This document shows positions 22,909 through 35,400 of a DNA stretch of 64,000 bases, in pieces. Each line of letters opens with the position of its first letter. Within the stretch, counting starts at the first letter, position 1. Source of the DNA: Psophocarpus tetragonolobus. Its lineage: Eukaryota; Streptophyta; Magnoliopsida; Fabales; Fabaceae. Below the pieces are notes generated by a model that was given only the letters and a program-made list of their open reading frames with translations, searched no databases and was not told the DNA's origin. Position numbers and translations under genes: made by a program. The stretch is from positions 25,492,861 to 25,556,860 of the forward strand of contig CM075691.1 in NCBI GenBank assembly GCA_037954015.1. The letters are read 5' to 3'.

Positions 22909-23928
22909 TGAGAATTTTTTCCTGTACTTCAATAAGTTTTTTCTACATCTCCATAATTTTCTTAAAATGTCAAAAAAACCCTTAATGAAATTTAATTACC
23001 AAACATTTTTTCCTTTTCTTTTTCATCTACACCTCTCTCTCATTTCGCACGTCTTTCATTTTGTATCTCTCTCTTTAGCTTCTCTTGCATGACTTCATTT
23101 TTTTTCTCACTGAATCAGTGGTTTTCTCTTTTTCTTCGTGCGTTGTTGTTTATCCTCTTTGCATTTGTTTTGCTCTTCGTGGTTCAGCTTTGCGTTTATC
23201 TTTTCACGGTACATTAGCTTTTTTTATAAGTCTGGATACCCTCTGGACTTGTAAAAAATATTTGCAAATTTTATTTTACAAGTTTGGACACCCTTTCCAG
23301 ACTTTTAAAACATTTTTCAATTTTTTTTTTACAAGTTTGGATACCCCTGTCTGGACTTGTAAAAAATTTTGCAAATTTTTTCACAAGTACGGATACCCCT
23401 ATCCGGACATGTAAAAAAATTTCCAATTTTTTTTACAAGTCCGGACACCCCTATCCAGGCTGAGTCCGAAAACTCCTGTCCGGACTTGTAAAAAAATTTG
23501 TAATTTTTTTTAACAAATCCGAACACTCCTATCCAGACATGTAAACAAATTTGCAAATTTTTTTACAAGTTCGGACACCCCTGTCTGAACTGAGTCCGGA
23601 AACCCCTGTCTAGACTTGTAAACAAATTTGCAAATTTTTTTTATAAATCTAGACACCTCTATCCGGACTTGTAAAAAAATTTGCAAATTTTTTTACAATT
23701 CCAGACATCCCTGTACGGATTATGTTCGGAAACCCCTGTCTGAACTTGTAAAAAAATTTGCAAATTTTTTACAAGTTCAGATACCCCTGTCAGGACTTGT
23801 AAAAAAATTTGAAAATTTTTTACTAGAATTAAATTTTTTTTAACCTAGGGTATTTGAGACTTTTTCTACCTTTATAGAGCTGTAGTGAGAAATTATGGAG
23901 GTGCACAAAAAAATTCTCCAAATTCTCA
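22909..23928. mobile_element. Non-autonomous element packed with palindromes, copy A only
   Basis: This 1020-bp insert is absent from copy B, which runs directly from 'ggtaacaaatct' to 'ggatgctatg' (about 52175-52190). Its ends are loosely inverted: 'tgagaatttttt...catctccataatttt' on the left and the complement of 'aaattatggaggtgcac...aaattctca' on the right. The middle (23215-23830) is an array of strong hairpins. No coding domain is present. The class is uncertain, as the target duplication is not clear. Confidence 0.75.
23215..23830. repeat. Array of about ten near-perfect hairpins
   Basis: The repeating unit of about 57-60 bp is itself palindromic: ACAAGTCCGGAC, a loop ACCCCT, then GTCCGGACTTGT, extended on both sides by T-runs and A-runs. 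Some units add a second hairpin via 'ctgagtccggaaacccctgt'. Because each unit is self-complementary, both strands show the same long pseudo-frames (KKFANFL-like), which are not genes. Confidence 0.88.
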
Positions 23929-24090
23929 GGTGCTATGAAGTCCCTTCTATTTTTTTAAGTTGGGCCAATCAGTATTGGTATAATAAATAAGAAAATAAAA
24001 TATAATAAATCAAAATAATAAAATGAACCATGAGAAATAAAATGATTTTCTTTCTTTTTTTTAACAGAAGTTTGGATGTACTTTTAATTT

Positions 24091-26240
24091 TGTTATCATA
24101 GAAAACTTTAGTTGTTATAATTATTATGTTATTCAAATTTTTTAAATTTAAAATAAAAAATTTATGTTAGTCACTTGGGTGTACTTCTGATTTGATTATT
24201 CTAGGATTTTTAAATAAATAAAAAATATAATGAATATTTAATTGTGACTATTTCGAATGCATTTTTTATTTAATTATTATAAAAGTTATTTAGGTTAAGT
24301 AATTGTCTCTTTTGATGCACTTTTAATTTGATAATTACACTAGACGCATAACAATTTGTCAAAGACCACTTTAGATGCATTTCTAATTTGTATCATAAAA
24401 ATATTTCAAAATAAATATAAAAATATTAAAATTTACAAAAATAATAAGTTTAATGCTCAATCATTTTAAAAGAACTATGCAAACTTTAATTATCTATTGC
24501 ACCTGAAGATGGGTAAGAGTAAGAACCCATTTTTGTTAAACAAAAAAGATAAAAAAATATTAATTTAATCATAAAAATACAATAATAATAATATTTTTAA
24601 AATAATTAATTTCTATTGATGATAAAATTGTTCTTGTTAAAATGTTAAAACTAATAAATAATATATAAAATAGTTTGTATATCTTAAGTGGTGAATTAAA
24701 TTTTTAAAAAATTATTTAATTTTGCACATTTAATTAGAGACAACCATCTTTATGATGACATTGTAGGGTACTAATACATTCCTATGCCTAATTGTCTTTT
24801 GAATCCAAAATTTGGCTTTTTGTAGACCACTTTTTTCTTAAATGTTTTTTTATATTATCCTTAATAAACATTATTGACAACTCCTCTAATTTTTAAATTA
24901 TTTTTTGCCGTCTTATCCTAACCTAGATGTTGACAGATGATGACAACACTTTGGAGTTTCGAGAGTCAAATCTAAAATGATTAAATGTGCAAAATTGATC
25001 AGTTTTATTTTTTTTGTTTCATCCCTTATTTGTTTGTTTTATTCGTTCATTTGATTATTTGTTCCTGTTTTATGTTCTCTTTTTAGTTTATTCTAGTGAT
25101 TCATAATTATGAATACATTTGTTTGTTTGGATTGATTTAATACATTTGTTTGGATTGAACTAACAAATGACATGTGTGTGTGCTATAGAGCTTTAGAAGA
25201 CCTTTGGACAGGTATAATAACCACCTAATGGTAAGACTTACTCTCTTAGACTTGTAGGATAGATCTACTCTTAAGTGTACCTATTTGGCACTTTGGGACA
25301 TCCTTATTCTTGTATACCATTATCTCATCATTTTAAGCATACATTTTTCATCAAAACCATGACCTTGTTGGTAAAAAAAATAATCAAATCATTACATTAA
25401 TTTTAGAAAATAAAAACTCTAAGGCTTAAATATGCTTTTAGCCTTGAAACTTAGTTGTTTAACTAAAAAAAAAGATGCACTTTTTAGTCCTTAATGCAAA
25501 AAAAAAAAAATAAAGAAAGAAGGAAAGAAATAACAAAAGTTACAAATTGTACATGAAAAAAACAAAAAGACAGGAAAACAATCAATGATTAAAAGGGCAT
25601 TCTCTACATTTAAGGGACGTAAATGCAACAAAAAATAAAGATTGAGTCACTAAAACCATAAATTCTAAAGGACTAAAAGTATAACTAAGCTAAATTGCAT
25701 TCTTTTCTCTTCAACATTCTTTCTCATTTCATAAAAAAAAAACATAATTATGTACTTGCATTCATGCTTTGCATGATTAAAATAATAATGTTTTCACATC
25801 TTCTTATGTTTAAGTATTGAATAAAACAACTTGTCATTTTGTGTATGAGTGTTTAATCTTTCATTTTAGAGAAAATTTGTAAAAAAAATATGAAAAATAA
25901 TATTTCTTTTGCATCCATGTAATCTCAATGTAAATACGTAGTTAATTGAATATGCATTTATCATTAAAAAAGAAAAGAAAAGAGAGAAAATGCTTATCTT
26001 GTTTTATTATTAGACCATTTCATCATCTTATGTATTAGTATTTGAAATCCATAAAAAAAGTGCATATCTCGATTTCATGTTATACAACGTACAAAAGCAT
26101 AAAAAAAGACTATTAAAAAAAGGACGATATTCAAAATTGAATCATGCATAACAACAATAGTGGTGGTAAGTAATGATAGTAGTAGTGGTGGTGGTAGTCG
26201 TAGTAGTACAATATGTTTAAAAAACTTATTATTACTATAA
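24091..26240. other. Copy A intergenic sequence, no gene seen
   Basis: AT-rich, and matched in copy B at 52521-54640. It contains a TTG/GGT-like triplet patch (26155-26215), which in copy B is also triplet-rich. No reading frame is conserved between the two copies, which argues against a hidden gene. Confidence 0.6.
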
Positions 26241-26423
26241 GAGTTTAATTGATATACACTATCAGTGTAAAAATCTTTACACTCACATTCAATCATGATT
26301 TTTCATTTATGTGACTTTTAAAGTAGTAATGAGTAAAGTCAACAAACTTACCATGAATGAAGGGTTGTGATTGAATGTCAGTGTAAAAATATTTACACTT
26401 GCCAGTGTATGGCAATTAAACTC
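26241..26423. mobile_element. MITE family M1, copy 1 (Mutator type)
   Basis: 183 bp bounded by inverted ends beginning GAGTTTAATTG and reading on through TATACACT and CAGTGTAAA. The flanks are TTACTATAA and TTATTTTAA, a decayed 9-bp target duplication. Copy B has the uninterrupted target 'ttattattattttaataat' at about 54624-54645. Confidence 0.88.
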
Positions 26424-26537
26424 TTATTTTAATAATAATTTATATGAATTTAATATTACAATATGTTTTTAAAATAGTGATATGATACATTTATTATTAT
26501 TAATAAAATACATTTAATAGTAATAATAAATTTTTAA

Positions 26538-26715
26538 GAGTTTAATTGGTATACACTGTCAGGGTAAAGAATTTTTACACAAACATTCAATCATGACTTG
26601 TCATTTATGTGACTTTTAAAATAGTAATGAGTAAAGTCAACAAATCTACCATGAAGGGTTGTGATTTACTGTTAGTGTAAGATCTTTACACTGTCAGTGT
26701 ATACCAATTAAACTC
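26538..26715. mobile_element. MITE family M1, copy 2
   Basis: 178 bp with the same inverted ends (GAGTTTAATTGGTATACAC). It is flanked by a perfect 9-bp duplication, AATTTTTAA, at 26529-26537 and 26716-26724. It is absent from copy B. Confidence 0.92.
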
Positions 26716-26744
26716 AATTTTTAAAAACTATATTACAAAATGTG

Positions 26745-26761
26745 TTGTTGTTGTTGTTGTT

Positions 26762-26822
<61 letters not shown>
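26745..26822 (+). repeat. (TTG)n(TTA)n microsatellite
   Basis: A short TTG run passes into about 19 TTA triplets. Copy B has a shorter TTA run at 54728-54753 in the matching place. The MITE at 26821 begins directly at its end. Confidence 0.9.
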
Positions 26823-26824
<2 letters not shown>

Positions 26825-26981
26825 TGGTATACAATGTCAGTTTAAAAGGTTTTTACACTAATATTCAATCATAATTTTTCATTTATGTGACTTTTAAAGT
26901 ACTAATTAGTAAAGTCAATAATTACTATGAATGAAGGGTTGTGATTTAATGTCAGTGTAACAGTATATATAAATTAAACTC
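26821..26981. mobile_element. MITE family M1, copy 3 (eroded)
   Basis: Starts with the truncated end TAATTGGTATACA, directly after the TTA microsatellite, and ends AATTAAACTC. The interior matches copies 1 and 2 ('ttcatttatgtgacttttaa', 'gaagggttgtgattta'). The left terminus was lost, apparently through microsatellite slippage. Confidence 0.8.
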
Positions 26982-27042
26982 TTATTATCTTATTATTTCC
27001 CATATAGTATAGTTGACTTCTAGAGCACAGACAAAATATTTA

Positions 27043-27541
27043 GAAGTAATTATAGATGCACCCCTCAGGTTTAGTGTAATTATAGATGTACCCCCTCTTT
27101 TTTTTTTTAAATACATAGTCTCTCCATACTTTTACATACTCATTATAGTTGTACCTCCTCTTTTCCAAACTACATAGAACTCCGTTTATTTTTACATTAT
27201 TACATTTTATTTCATGTAAACGTGATATGAATAATTTTTTTTTTCAAGTTTCATAACAGTACAACAATGAAGATGAGAGGAGTGACAATTGTAAAGTTTG
27301 AAAAATATAAGAGGTGCATGTGTAATAGTATACAAAACTTAGGGGGTATATGTGTAATATTGTATAAAACTTAGGAGGTACATGTATAATAAATTTATAT
27401 ATGATATTACACTATCTTGGAAGAAGGGGTACAACTGTAATGAGTATGTAAAAGTACAGAGAATCTGTGTAATTTAAAAAAAAAGGAGGGAATGCATTTG
27501 TAATTACACTAAATCTAATGTGGTGCATCCGTAATTACTTC
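27043..27541. mobile_element. Foldback MULE-type MITE, 499 bp
   Basis: The ends are long inverted repeats of about 180 bp: GAAGTAATTATAGATGCACC inward on the left, and the complement of 'ggtgcatccgtaattacttc' on the right. Both sides carry 'tttagtgtaatta' and 'tacatactcatta' blocks. A perfect 9-bp duplication AAATATTTA flanks it (27034-27042, 27542-27550). Copy B keeps its left half at 54826, so this insertion predates the segmental duplication, unlike the M1 MITEs. Confidence 0.92.
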
Positions 27542-27772
27542 AAATATTTAATATATATTTTAATTAATCATTTAACTATTATTAAATTATTCAAAATATG
27601 GCGGTGGCAGCAACGACCATAGTGACAGCTAATGGTGGCGACACTAATGGTGAAAAATAAATTATTATGAAAGAGAAAAATAATTAAATGCTCTTGAAAA
27701 TGAAATAATATAATTTTTTTATTCCATTAAATGACGAATAATAAAAATATGGGAATTTCCCACAAAATTTAA

Positions 27773-28161
27773 GGTTTGATTAGTTTGGTTTTGTTTTTAA
27801 GTTTTTAAAAAGACTTTTCAAAAGCTATTTTCGGGAAGTGAAAAAAACTTGTTTGGTAAGTATTATTTGAAAATTGTTTTAAAGATGTGAAAATAAAAAA
27901 AAAAACTTGTTCATATTTACTGAAATTTCATTAATGAAAAACAAAAAATAACGTATTCTTATTGTATTTTGAGTTTTCAAAACAAAAATAGAAAATTGAA
28001 AAACAAAATTATGTATAGTTGTTCCTATTTTTAAATTTTTAAAAAGATCAAAATGGCTTTGGAAATGGTTTTAAGAAAACAGTAACCAGATAAGTTTTTT
28101 TGTTTTTAAAATACTAAAATACTGTACCCAATTTTATAAAATTATTGTCAAACAAACACAG
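27773..28161 (+). mobile_element. Tourist-like (PIF/Harbinger) MITE, copy 1
   Basis: 389 bp starting GGTTTGATTAGTTTGG and ending with the complement of CTGTGTTTGTTTGAC, flanked by TAA at 27770-27772 and 28162-28164, the three-base target of PIF/Harbinger elements. The same sequence occurs in reverse orientation at 29736-30088, so the pair forms an inverted repeat 1.6 kb apart. Confidence 0.75.
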
Positions 28162-28164
28162 TAA

Positions 28165-29735
28165 TTTCTTATTTAGATGTTTGTTAGAGAGATCCACATT
28201 TTAAATACATTTAATAAATATTTAAATGATTAATTAAAATATTTATTATTTTACTACTGGTTCCTTAATTTGCTAATTATAAGCATTTATGAAAGTCATC
28301 AAGAGAAGTTGAATTTTTATTACTCATTAATGTGTAATATTGAAGAATATCAATCAATAAATAAAATATTTAATGGATTTATTAGTTTTATTTTTAAAAA
28401 AAAACGAGTATTTAATGAAGACACTAAATGTTTACAAAAAATAAGGACTTAATTACATTTTTAGTTATGAAATTTGATTAAATTTCCCTTTTTTCCTGAA
28501 AATTAAAAATATTTTTTTCATTAAAATTTAAAGTTTACATTATTTTTAAGGACTAAATTTTATTTATTTTAACTAAATTCAAGACAAAAAAAATTATTTT
28601 TTATTTTTAAGAACCAAAAATATAATTTAGTCAAATTTTAGAGATTAAAAACATAATTATCCAAAAATCTTTATACTCACCATTTATACCAATTAAATTC
28701 ATATTTTAATTATAGACATGTTTTAGTTTTTATTTCATTCTATTCGATGTATTTATCTTTTTATAAACATTTAGTGTCTTTTTTAAATACTTGGGGAAAG
28801 TTAGGCATTGATTATGAACATTGTTCTTTAAATATTTTTATTACACCTTTAGTTTTCGTATTTTGGAAATTTATCAATTTCTATTCATTACAGGTTGATC
28901 ATCAATTTTGATAAAAAAAAAAAAAATTGTTGAGTGATATCAAATAATGAGTTGGTACTAACATGATACTCTCTGTTTTTTTTTTTGGAATACCTCTTTA
29001 TCTGTTCATTTGTAGTTGATAATTAATTCACCTTCCATATTTTGAATTTTTTTTTCTATTTTTATTACATATTTTATACTTAATATTTATTTTATTAGAC
29101 AACTCAATCTTTAATTTTATTATTTTTATTTTATTGCGATTAGATATATATACCTACTTGATATTTATAAATTTTATAGGGATTGCTAATTCTATTAAAA
29201 ATTAAAGAAAATTCTAAAAATGCACAAAAATTGCCGACTTTTAAAAATATGAGACCATGTGCGAAATATCATTAATATTGAGGTCAGCGTCAACATGTTA
29301 ATATCATATTATGTTATCTGTCATGCCAAAATGTTAATGATACATAAATAATTAGATATCATATCATTAATTTGTATTAAAAGTTGACAAAATTCTAAAA
29401 TGCACACAAATAAACTAAATTTTAAAAATATGACAACTATGAGTTTGATAATTTTTTGAAGGATTAAAATTGCACAATTCTAAAACAATAGGAACAAAAA
29501 AAGTATATAAGTTTTTTTTAATATATGATTTAAAAAATCAAGAAGTAAATAATAGTGAATATTTTTCTTTAGGTTTTGTTCGATTGCGAAGAAAGAAAGA
29601 TGAAATGAGTAAAAATTGAAGTTGTTTGGTTGTTTGAAAAGGATAAAAAGTTATGAATTAAAGTTATTACAATTACAAAATTACCCATATATTTATGATT
29701 TTCCTTTTTAAAGAATGATAATTCTAGAAGAGTTA
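28165..29735. other. Copy A intergenic sequence, no gene seen
   Basis: AT-rich. The first part (to about 28790) has no counterpart in copy B because of a deletion there. The rest matches 55135-56828. The frame at 28270-28452 is unsupported and absent from copy B. Confidence 0.5.
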
Positions 29736-30088
29736 GTGCTTCTTTGACAAAAATTTTATAAATTTGTCTTTATTATTTAAAAACTAAAAAACTCATTTGA
29801 TTATTGTTTTCTTAAAACAGTTTTAAAAAGTAGTTATGATTTTTTAGTTTTTAATAGTTTTTATAAATTTTTCAGTTTTATGTTTTTGTTTTGAAAACTT
29901 AAAATACAATGATCATATTTTGTTTTTTGCTTTTCATTAATGATATTTAATAAATATAAACAAGTTTTTCCATTTTTACATTTTCAAAACAGTTTTCAAA
30001 CACTTACCAAACAAGTTTTTTTTTCTCTTCTTCCAGAAAAAAGTTTTTGAAAACTCTTTTAAGAAACGAAACTAAACCAATCAAGTCC
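29736..30088 (-). mobile_element. Tourist-like MITE, copy 2, just upstream of VPE
   Basis: 353 bp, reverse-oriented relative to 27773-28161, with ends GTGCTTCTTTGAC and the complement of GGACTTGATTGGT. It is flanked by TTA at 29733-29735 and 30089-30091. Copy B shows an empty TTA site at about 56829-56831. It ends about 325 bp before the VPE start codon and so may change the promoter of copy A relative to copy B. Confidence 0.78.
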
Positions 30089-30320
30089 TTAATTTATTTA
30101 TTTTTTGCAGTTTCCTTCCTTTTCATATCTGTTTTTAATAAAAAAATTAAACATGTGTGATTCACATATTAATGACACTTTCCTTGCTACTTTCTAAACC
30201 AAACCAGCCAAAGATAAATGTTTCTTTAATGAATGTCTTAATTGCACGAATGCATCACCATTAATATAAACAATTAATAATCATTAATGTGAATTTTTTC
30301 CACTAACTCAACTGTATGCA

Positions 30321-30328
30321 TATAAATA
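30321..30328 (+). promoter_or_regulatory. VPE TATA box
   Basis: TATAAATA about 85-90 bp before the ATG, in the phrase 'tgcatataaatatc'. Copy B keeps it at 57077-57086 (TATATAAATA), there preceded by CATGCA, an RY-type seed element word; in copy A the word is TATGCA. Confidence 0.6.
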
Positions 30329-30412
30329 TCCTTAACTTGGTTTCATGTAATACTTAATTTTATCATAGTTCAATTGTGATTTCATGTTCTAGTTTCAGAA
30401 ATTGTAGCAAGG

Positions 30413-32437
30413 ATGAAGCTTAAGATTAGAAATTGGGTTGCATTGTTATGCTCAATGTGGATGAGTTTTGCAGTGAGTGTGTTGGAAGGTGTGGGCCCCA
30501 TACCTGATCCATTAGAGGTATTTGGGCATGATGATAAGAATGATGTAATAGGAACTAAATGGGCCATTCTTGTTGCTGGTTCATATGGTTATGGAAATTA
30601 TAGGCACCAAGCTGATATTTGCCATGCCTACCAAGTACTTAAGAATGGTGGCCTTAAAGATGAAAACATCATTGTTTTCATGTATGATGATATTGCCCAT
30701 AATCCTCTAAATCCAAATCGAGGCATTATAATCAATAAACCAAATGGAACAGATGTTTATAAAGGAGTTCCCAAGGTATGCATAATATCTACTTTAGATA
30801 CATTTGTTCAAAGTTGCTAATAATTTATTTGTAATGATTAATGATTTACGTTTTTATGTTTAAACATTTTCAAATTTTAGTTTTTTTCTTCCTGATCTTT
30901 TAAAACATTTTTTGGATCATGGATTTTTTAGAAAAAAATTATTCATTTACTACTATGGTGTTAACCTTACCTTAGAAAGTGATAATCATTAATTCATGTT
31001 AGTCCTTGTATGAAAAATTTTCAATCCCTTTTACGCTTTGTTTTAACATTATTAGGGAGTAAAAGGTAATTTTCCTAATGTTTCTATACGCAAAGTTTGG
31101 TCTGAGAGGAAAATTTTAATTTTAATTTAGGAATTAAAATTTAAGTAGTTTAAAAAATATTAGTAGAAAGTAAGTTTAAAAATTGGGGACTAAAGCTAAA
31201 ATTTAGAAATTTGATAGATAAAAGAAAAAACTACTACCCGTTTCAATATTTATGATAAAAGCAAGGAATAACAAATTTCACTTTATTATAAGGTTCAATT
31301 AACTAATTTAATAAGATTAAAAAAATGATTAATCTTGTTAAGCACATTAAATTTATCCTAAAATTGTTCTTTTCTCAAAATTACACACACGAAAATTAAT
31401 GGATTATGTTTTTATCACATGAAAAAGAAATACTTTAATAGAAATGGAAAAAGTATAATTTTTCAAAGTCTTCAGAGACAATTTTTTATTATTTGTCTTT
31501 TAAAGATTAAAATTACTGTATTCCACAATTAATTATTCAACTAAGAAAAATAACTTTAGTTAAGAATATTTTTATGAAGAAATAATTAATATAGAGGATA
31601 TTTTAGATTAAATTTTAATATACTCAACCAACTCATTAGTGAACTAAGCCTTTGTTGGGCAAAGAAAGATACGAAAAGAGAGGAGGCAGAAATAAAAAGA
31701 AAGAAAATCACAGCAAAGTGAAATGGAATATAGTGTAAATTAAAATTATTTAGTTGAGTAAAATATGATATGAAAAGGAAAAAAATTATAAATTAAAATT
31801 AATACAATTAAAAAATTACTAGTTTATTTATTAATTTATTTTTTTGAATAATTTTATACATGATCAAGTAATTTTGAAATGATCAATTTTTGTTTCCACT
31901 TTTTTATGCGTGTTTTGCCAGGAAATTAAAGAGATAAAACAATAATAACTTTTCACTTATTTTCTTACCACTTTCTTTGTTATCAATCTAGAAAAATAGT
32001 TATTTTTACTAATTTTTTCTGCATAAGTAACTTTTTACTTTCTATATTTTTCTGCAATTGAATAAATTATACAACTAAGAGAAACAACTTTGGTTAAAAA
32101 TGGTTTTGTGAAGAAACAATTAATATGGAGAATATTTGAAATGAGTTAAATTATTATGCACCAAAAGTTATTATATACATGATTTTTTGAAGTAATAATT
32201 GGTAAAATTAACAAACTTACCATAAATAAAGGTTATGATTGAGTGTCATTGCATAAGTTTTTTTCTTATTTTCGATTAAGAATGACAATCATGCCTGTCG
32301 CTGCCCTAATTTTGACAGAAAAAATCCGTGTTATTGGTTCTTGTCTCGTTCCCATATAAGAAAATCGAGAACAGAGACGAGGGTGAGTTTGGTTCTGGCC
32401 CCGTCCTTACCCCCACCCTATTTTTATGTTAAACAAA

Positions 32438-32475
<38 letters not shown>

Positions 32476-35400
32476 CTCACATGTATGTCTACAAATTCAC
32501 ACCTATGTGGACCATTCAAACTAACATTATAATTTAATAACTTAACGTGTAATTTATTTAATTAATTAATGAATTAAATATAATTAATAACTTAATATAT
32601 AATTTATTTAATAAATTCAAGTAATTTAAATTTAAAGTATAAAAAATAATATATTAGGGTTAGAGAAGGAAATCTGGGCGGGCCGACCAGACCCAGCCGT
32701 CAGGCTTCTAAAAAAATTGGTTGAGTTGGGTTGATCCATATTTTATTTAGGCTACATATTTCTAAGCCAAGCCTAGCCTAACTCTATATTGGGCCTAATG
32801 AGCCTTTTTTAAAAAAACAAAATTCAAATTCTTATTAAAATAAAACTTATCTTATAATACAAGCCTAACTAATTTAAAATAACAAATTAAATCAATAAAA
32901 ACACATCATAAATAAGTCTAAAATAACATAAAAATATATTTATATGCATATTTTAATTTAATTTACATTTTAGAAAAACATAATTTTTATTTGTTAAAAT
33001 TATATTATTAAATAAACATCATACATACTTTTATGTGTATATTTTTTATTTAATATAATTTTAACAATATATTATATATTATTAATATGTATTTTTAAAA
33101 TTTATATATTTATATTTGGTTCAGGCCATACCGGCCCAAACCCATTTACAAAGTTAGGTCAAATGAACTGAGACAAAAAAACTTGCTTTAATTTGGGCCT
33201 CCTTTTTTAGAGTTTAGCTTGACCCATTTGTTTGAGGTTTTTTATTTAACACCTACTAATTTTTCATTTCTCACCTACCGGTTGAGAAAAATACTATTTT
33301 GTCCTTTATTTTTTCTTCTCCAGTAGTGCACCGCCAAAGAAGAAAAAAAATTTGCAAATTTTTTTTCTTCTCCGGCGACGCAATGGTGGAGAAGAAAAAA
33401 ATAAAAAAATATTTATTAAGAGTAACAGAAATTAAATGTTATTATTCTTAATTTAATTATAACAAAAAATTAAATTACTCATAAGTGTTTTTAGTCTTAA
33501 ATTAATTATAACAAAAAAAATAATTAGAGTAATTAATGTCAGTATAATTATGGTAATAATAATAATAATTAGAGTAATTAGTGTCAATTAGAGTAATTAA
33601 CATTAATTATAGTAATTAGAATAAAAGTAGCTAAAGTAATTAACGTGTCATGTAATTAGAGTAATTAAACTCAAAATAATTATAGTAATTAACGTCATAT
33701 ATCAAAGTAATTAGAGTAATTTGAAAAAAAAATTAAAAAATTAAGAGAAGGTTTCATAATAAATTTTATATTTTATCATATAAAATTTTAATAAAATGTT
33801 AAAAAATTATATTATAAATAAATTATATTACTAAAATATAAAATTTTATAAATATAATACAAATATTATATATAAATTTTCTAATTAAAATAATAAAATA
33901 TAAAATTTTATTAGGGGAACCTTTTCTGTAATAAAATTTTATATTTTATTTATTTTATATGTTAAAATATAAAATTTTAATGAAATTTTAGTAAAATTTT
34001 AAAAGATTGTGTTATACATAAATTATATTATTAAAATATAAATAAATAGTTAAATAATTTTTTTAATTAATTTTTTTCCTTATTTGAAAACTTATTTCAT
34101 AGAATAAGTTATTTTATTTTGAAATGTGAGTGGGTGAGTTTAATTTGTTAGAGTAGGTGTTATGAGATATAAGACTAATTTATTATGGTAGGTGTTAGGA
34201 TAGATAACTAGGTTAAAGGGTATTTTTGAGTTTTTAAAAAATTATTAAGGTTGGTAGGTGTTAAATAAAAAAGAGGTAGGTGTGAAATGAAAATCTTTTT
34301 GTTTGCCTGCAGACTAAGCCTATTTTGACAACTCTAATTAGGGTACCTAAATCCAAATCTACCCGATAGAGATTAAAATTTCATACTCATTTTATGTCCT
34401 GTACTTTTTAGGGATGAAAAAGGGGCAAACCTAGCCCTGCTTGCCCCGTTGCCATCCATATTTTAGATTATCTTAGTATACTTCACCGACAAATTATTAA
34501 ACCAGGAGAAAATAATTTTAGAAACGAATATTTTTCTGAAGGAATAATTAGGACCGAGATATTTTTTATTGGACTTTGGAAAAGAACCAAACAAAACTTT
34601 TATTGAACCTTATAATTAATAAGTCGAAAAGAAATATTATATATATAACCCAGGTTTATATTTACCAAGATTTTTTCCGTTTTTAGATTTTGAAATCAAG
34701 TCTTTAATTTATAAGATGTAATAAAAGACAAGTCTTTAATTTATAAAATTAAAATGTAGCGTTTTTAAAAGTTCAAAATTCTCATTTTTTTTCACATAAA
34801 AATATTTCCATGTAAGTTTTTTTTTAACTGCACATTTTTACCATTAGACTATCCTCATTTTACAAATTTTACCGTCTAAGTTTTTCATCGCATATTTTAT
34901 TTCATGTTTTCAATTTTTGTGCATTTTACTCTTTATTTTTTCACACATTTACGTCATATTTTTTTTCACGTTTTATGACTGGTGACAAAACAATGTTTCA
35001 CAAAAAATGGTAAAAAATGTTGTTTTGATTTTTTTAAAGAACACGTCAATAGCGGTAATTTGCGAAAATTTAAAAGTATGATGGTAAAATGGGCAGAAAA
35101 GATAAACTTGGATGATAAAATATGTCATTATGCTTTTAAATGTTTACTAAATTATATACATTTAATATTTGTATTGAAAACTATAGATGGAAAGTTATAG
35201 ATAAAAAACAAAAACAAAGAAACGCATTTAATTAATTTAAAAATAAAAGTTTAATAATAGCTCAAAAAAATTGAGAACTAAAATCATGAGCTTGATTATT
35301 TCTTGAAAGATTTTTTTTTTCAAAAATTACTTATAAAAATTTTTGAGATGTTTGTCTAAACTTTTTTAATAATTAGAATAAGAAAATAATTAATTTTCTA

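Larger units (their letters stand above)
22809..31100 (+). repeat. Segmental duplication, copy A (shared part)
   Basis: Sequence from 'atcatggtgtag' (22809) onward matches 52092 onward in order and orientation. Landmarks: 22860-22905 with 52140-52180; 23940-24060 with 52200-52320; 24090-26230 with 52520-54620; 27000-27370 with 54780-55130; 28790-28960 with 55140-55310; 29350-29735 with 56450-56830; the VPE promoter and exon 1 at 30240-30890 with 57000-57620; and 30932-31100 with 63817-64000. Upstream of 22809 and 52092 the sequences are unrelated, so this is the left breakpoint. Differences are mainly insertions and one deletion. It may extend further, since the window ends inside copy B. Confidence 0.93.

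Noticed and set aside
23085..23843. Several open frames on both strands with repeating KKFANF/KKICKF-type peptides
   Set aside because: They are readings of the palindromic array; the same peptide arises on both strands because each unit is self-complementary.
26241..26423. M1 element as a Stowaway (Tc1/mariner) MITE with TA target
   Set aside because: The empty site in the other duplicate and perfect 9-bp flanks in two copies show a Mutator-type target.
34982..35200. 72-codon open frame
   Set aside because: It lies in VPE intron 1, is AT-driven and has no domain.
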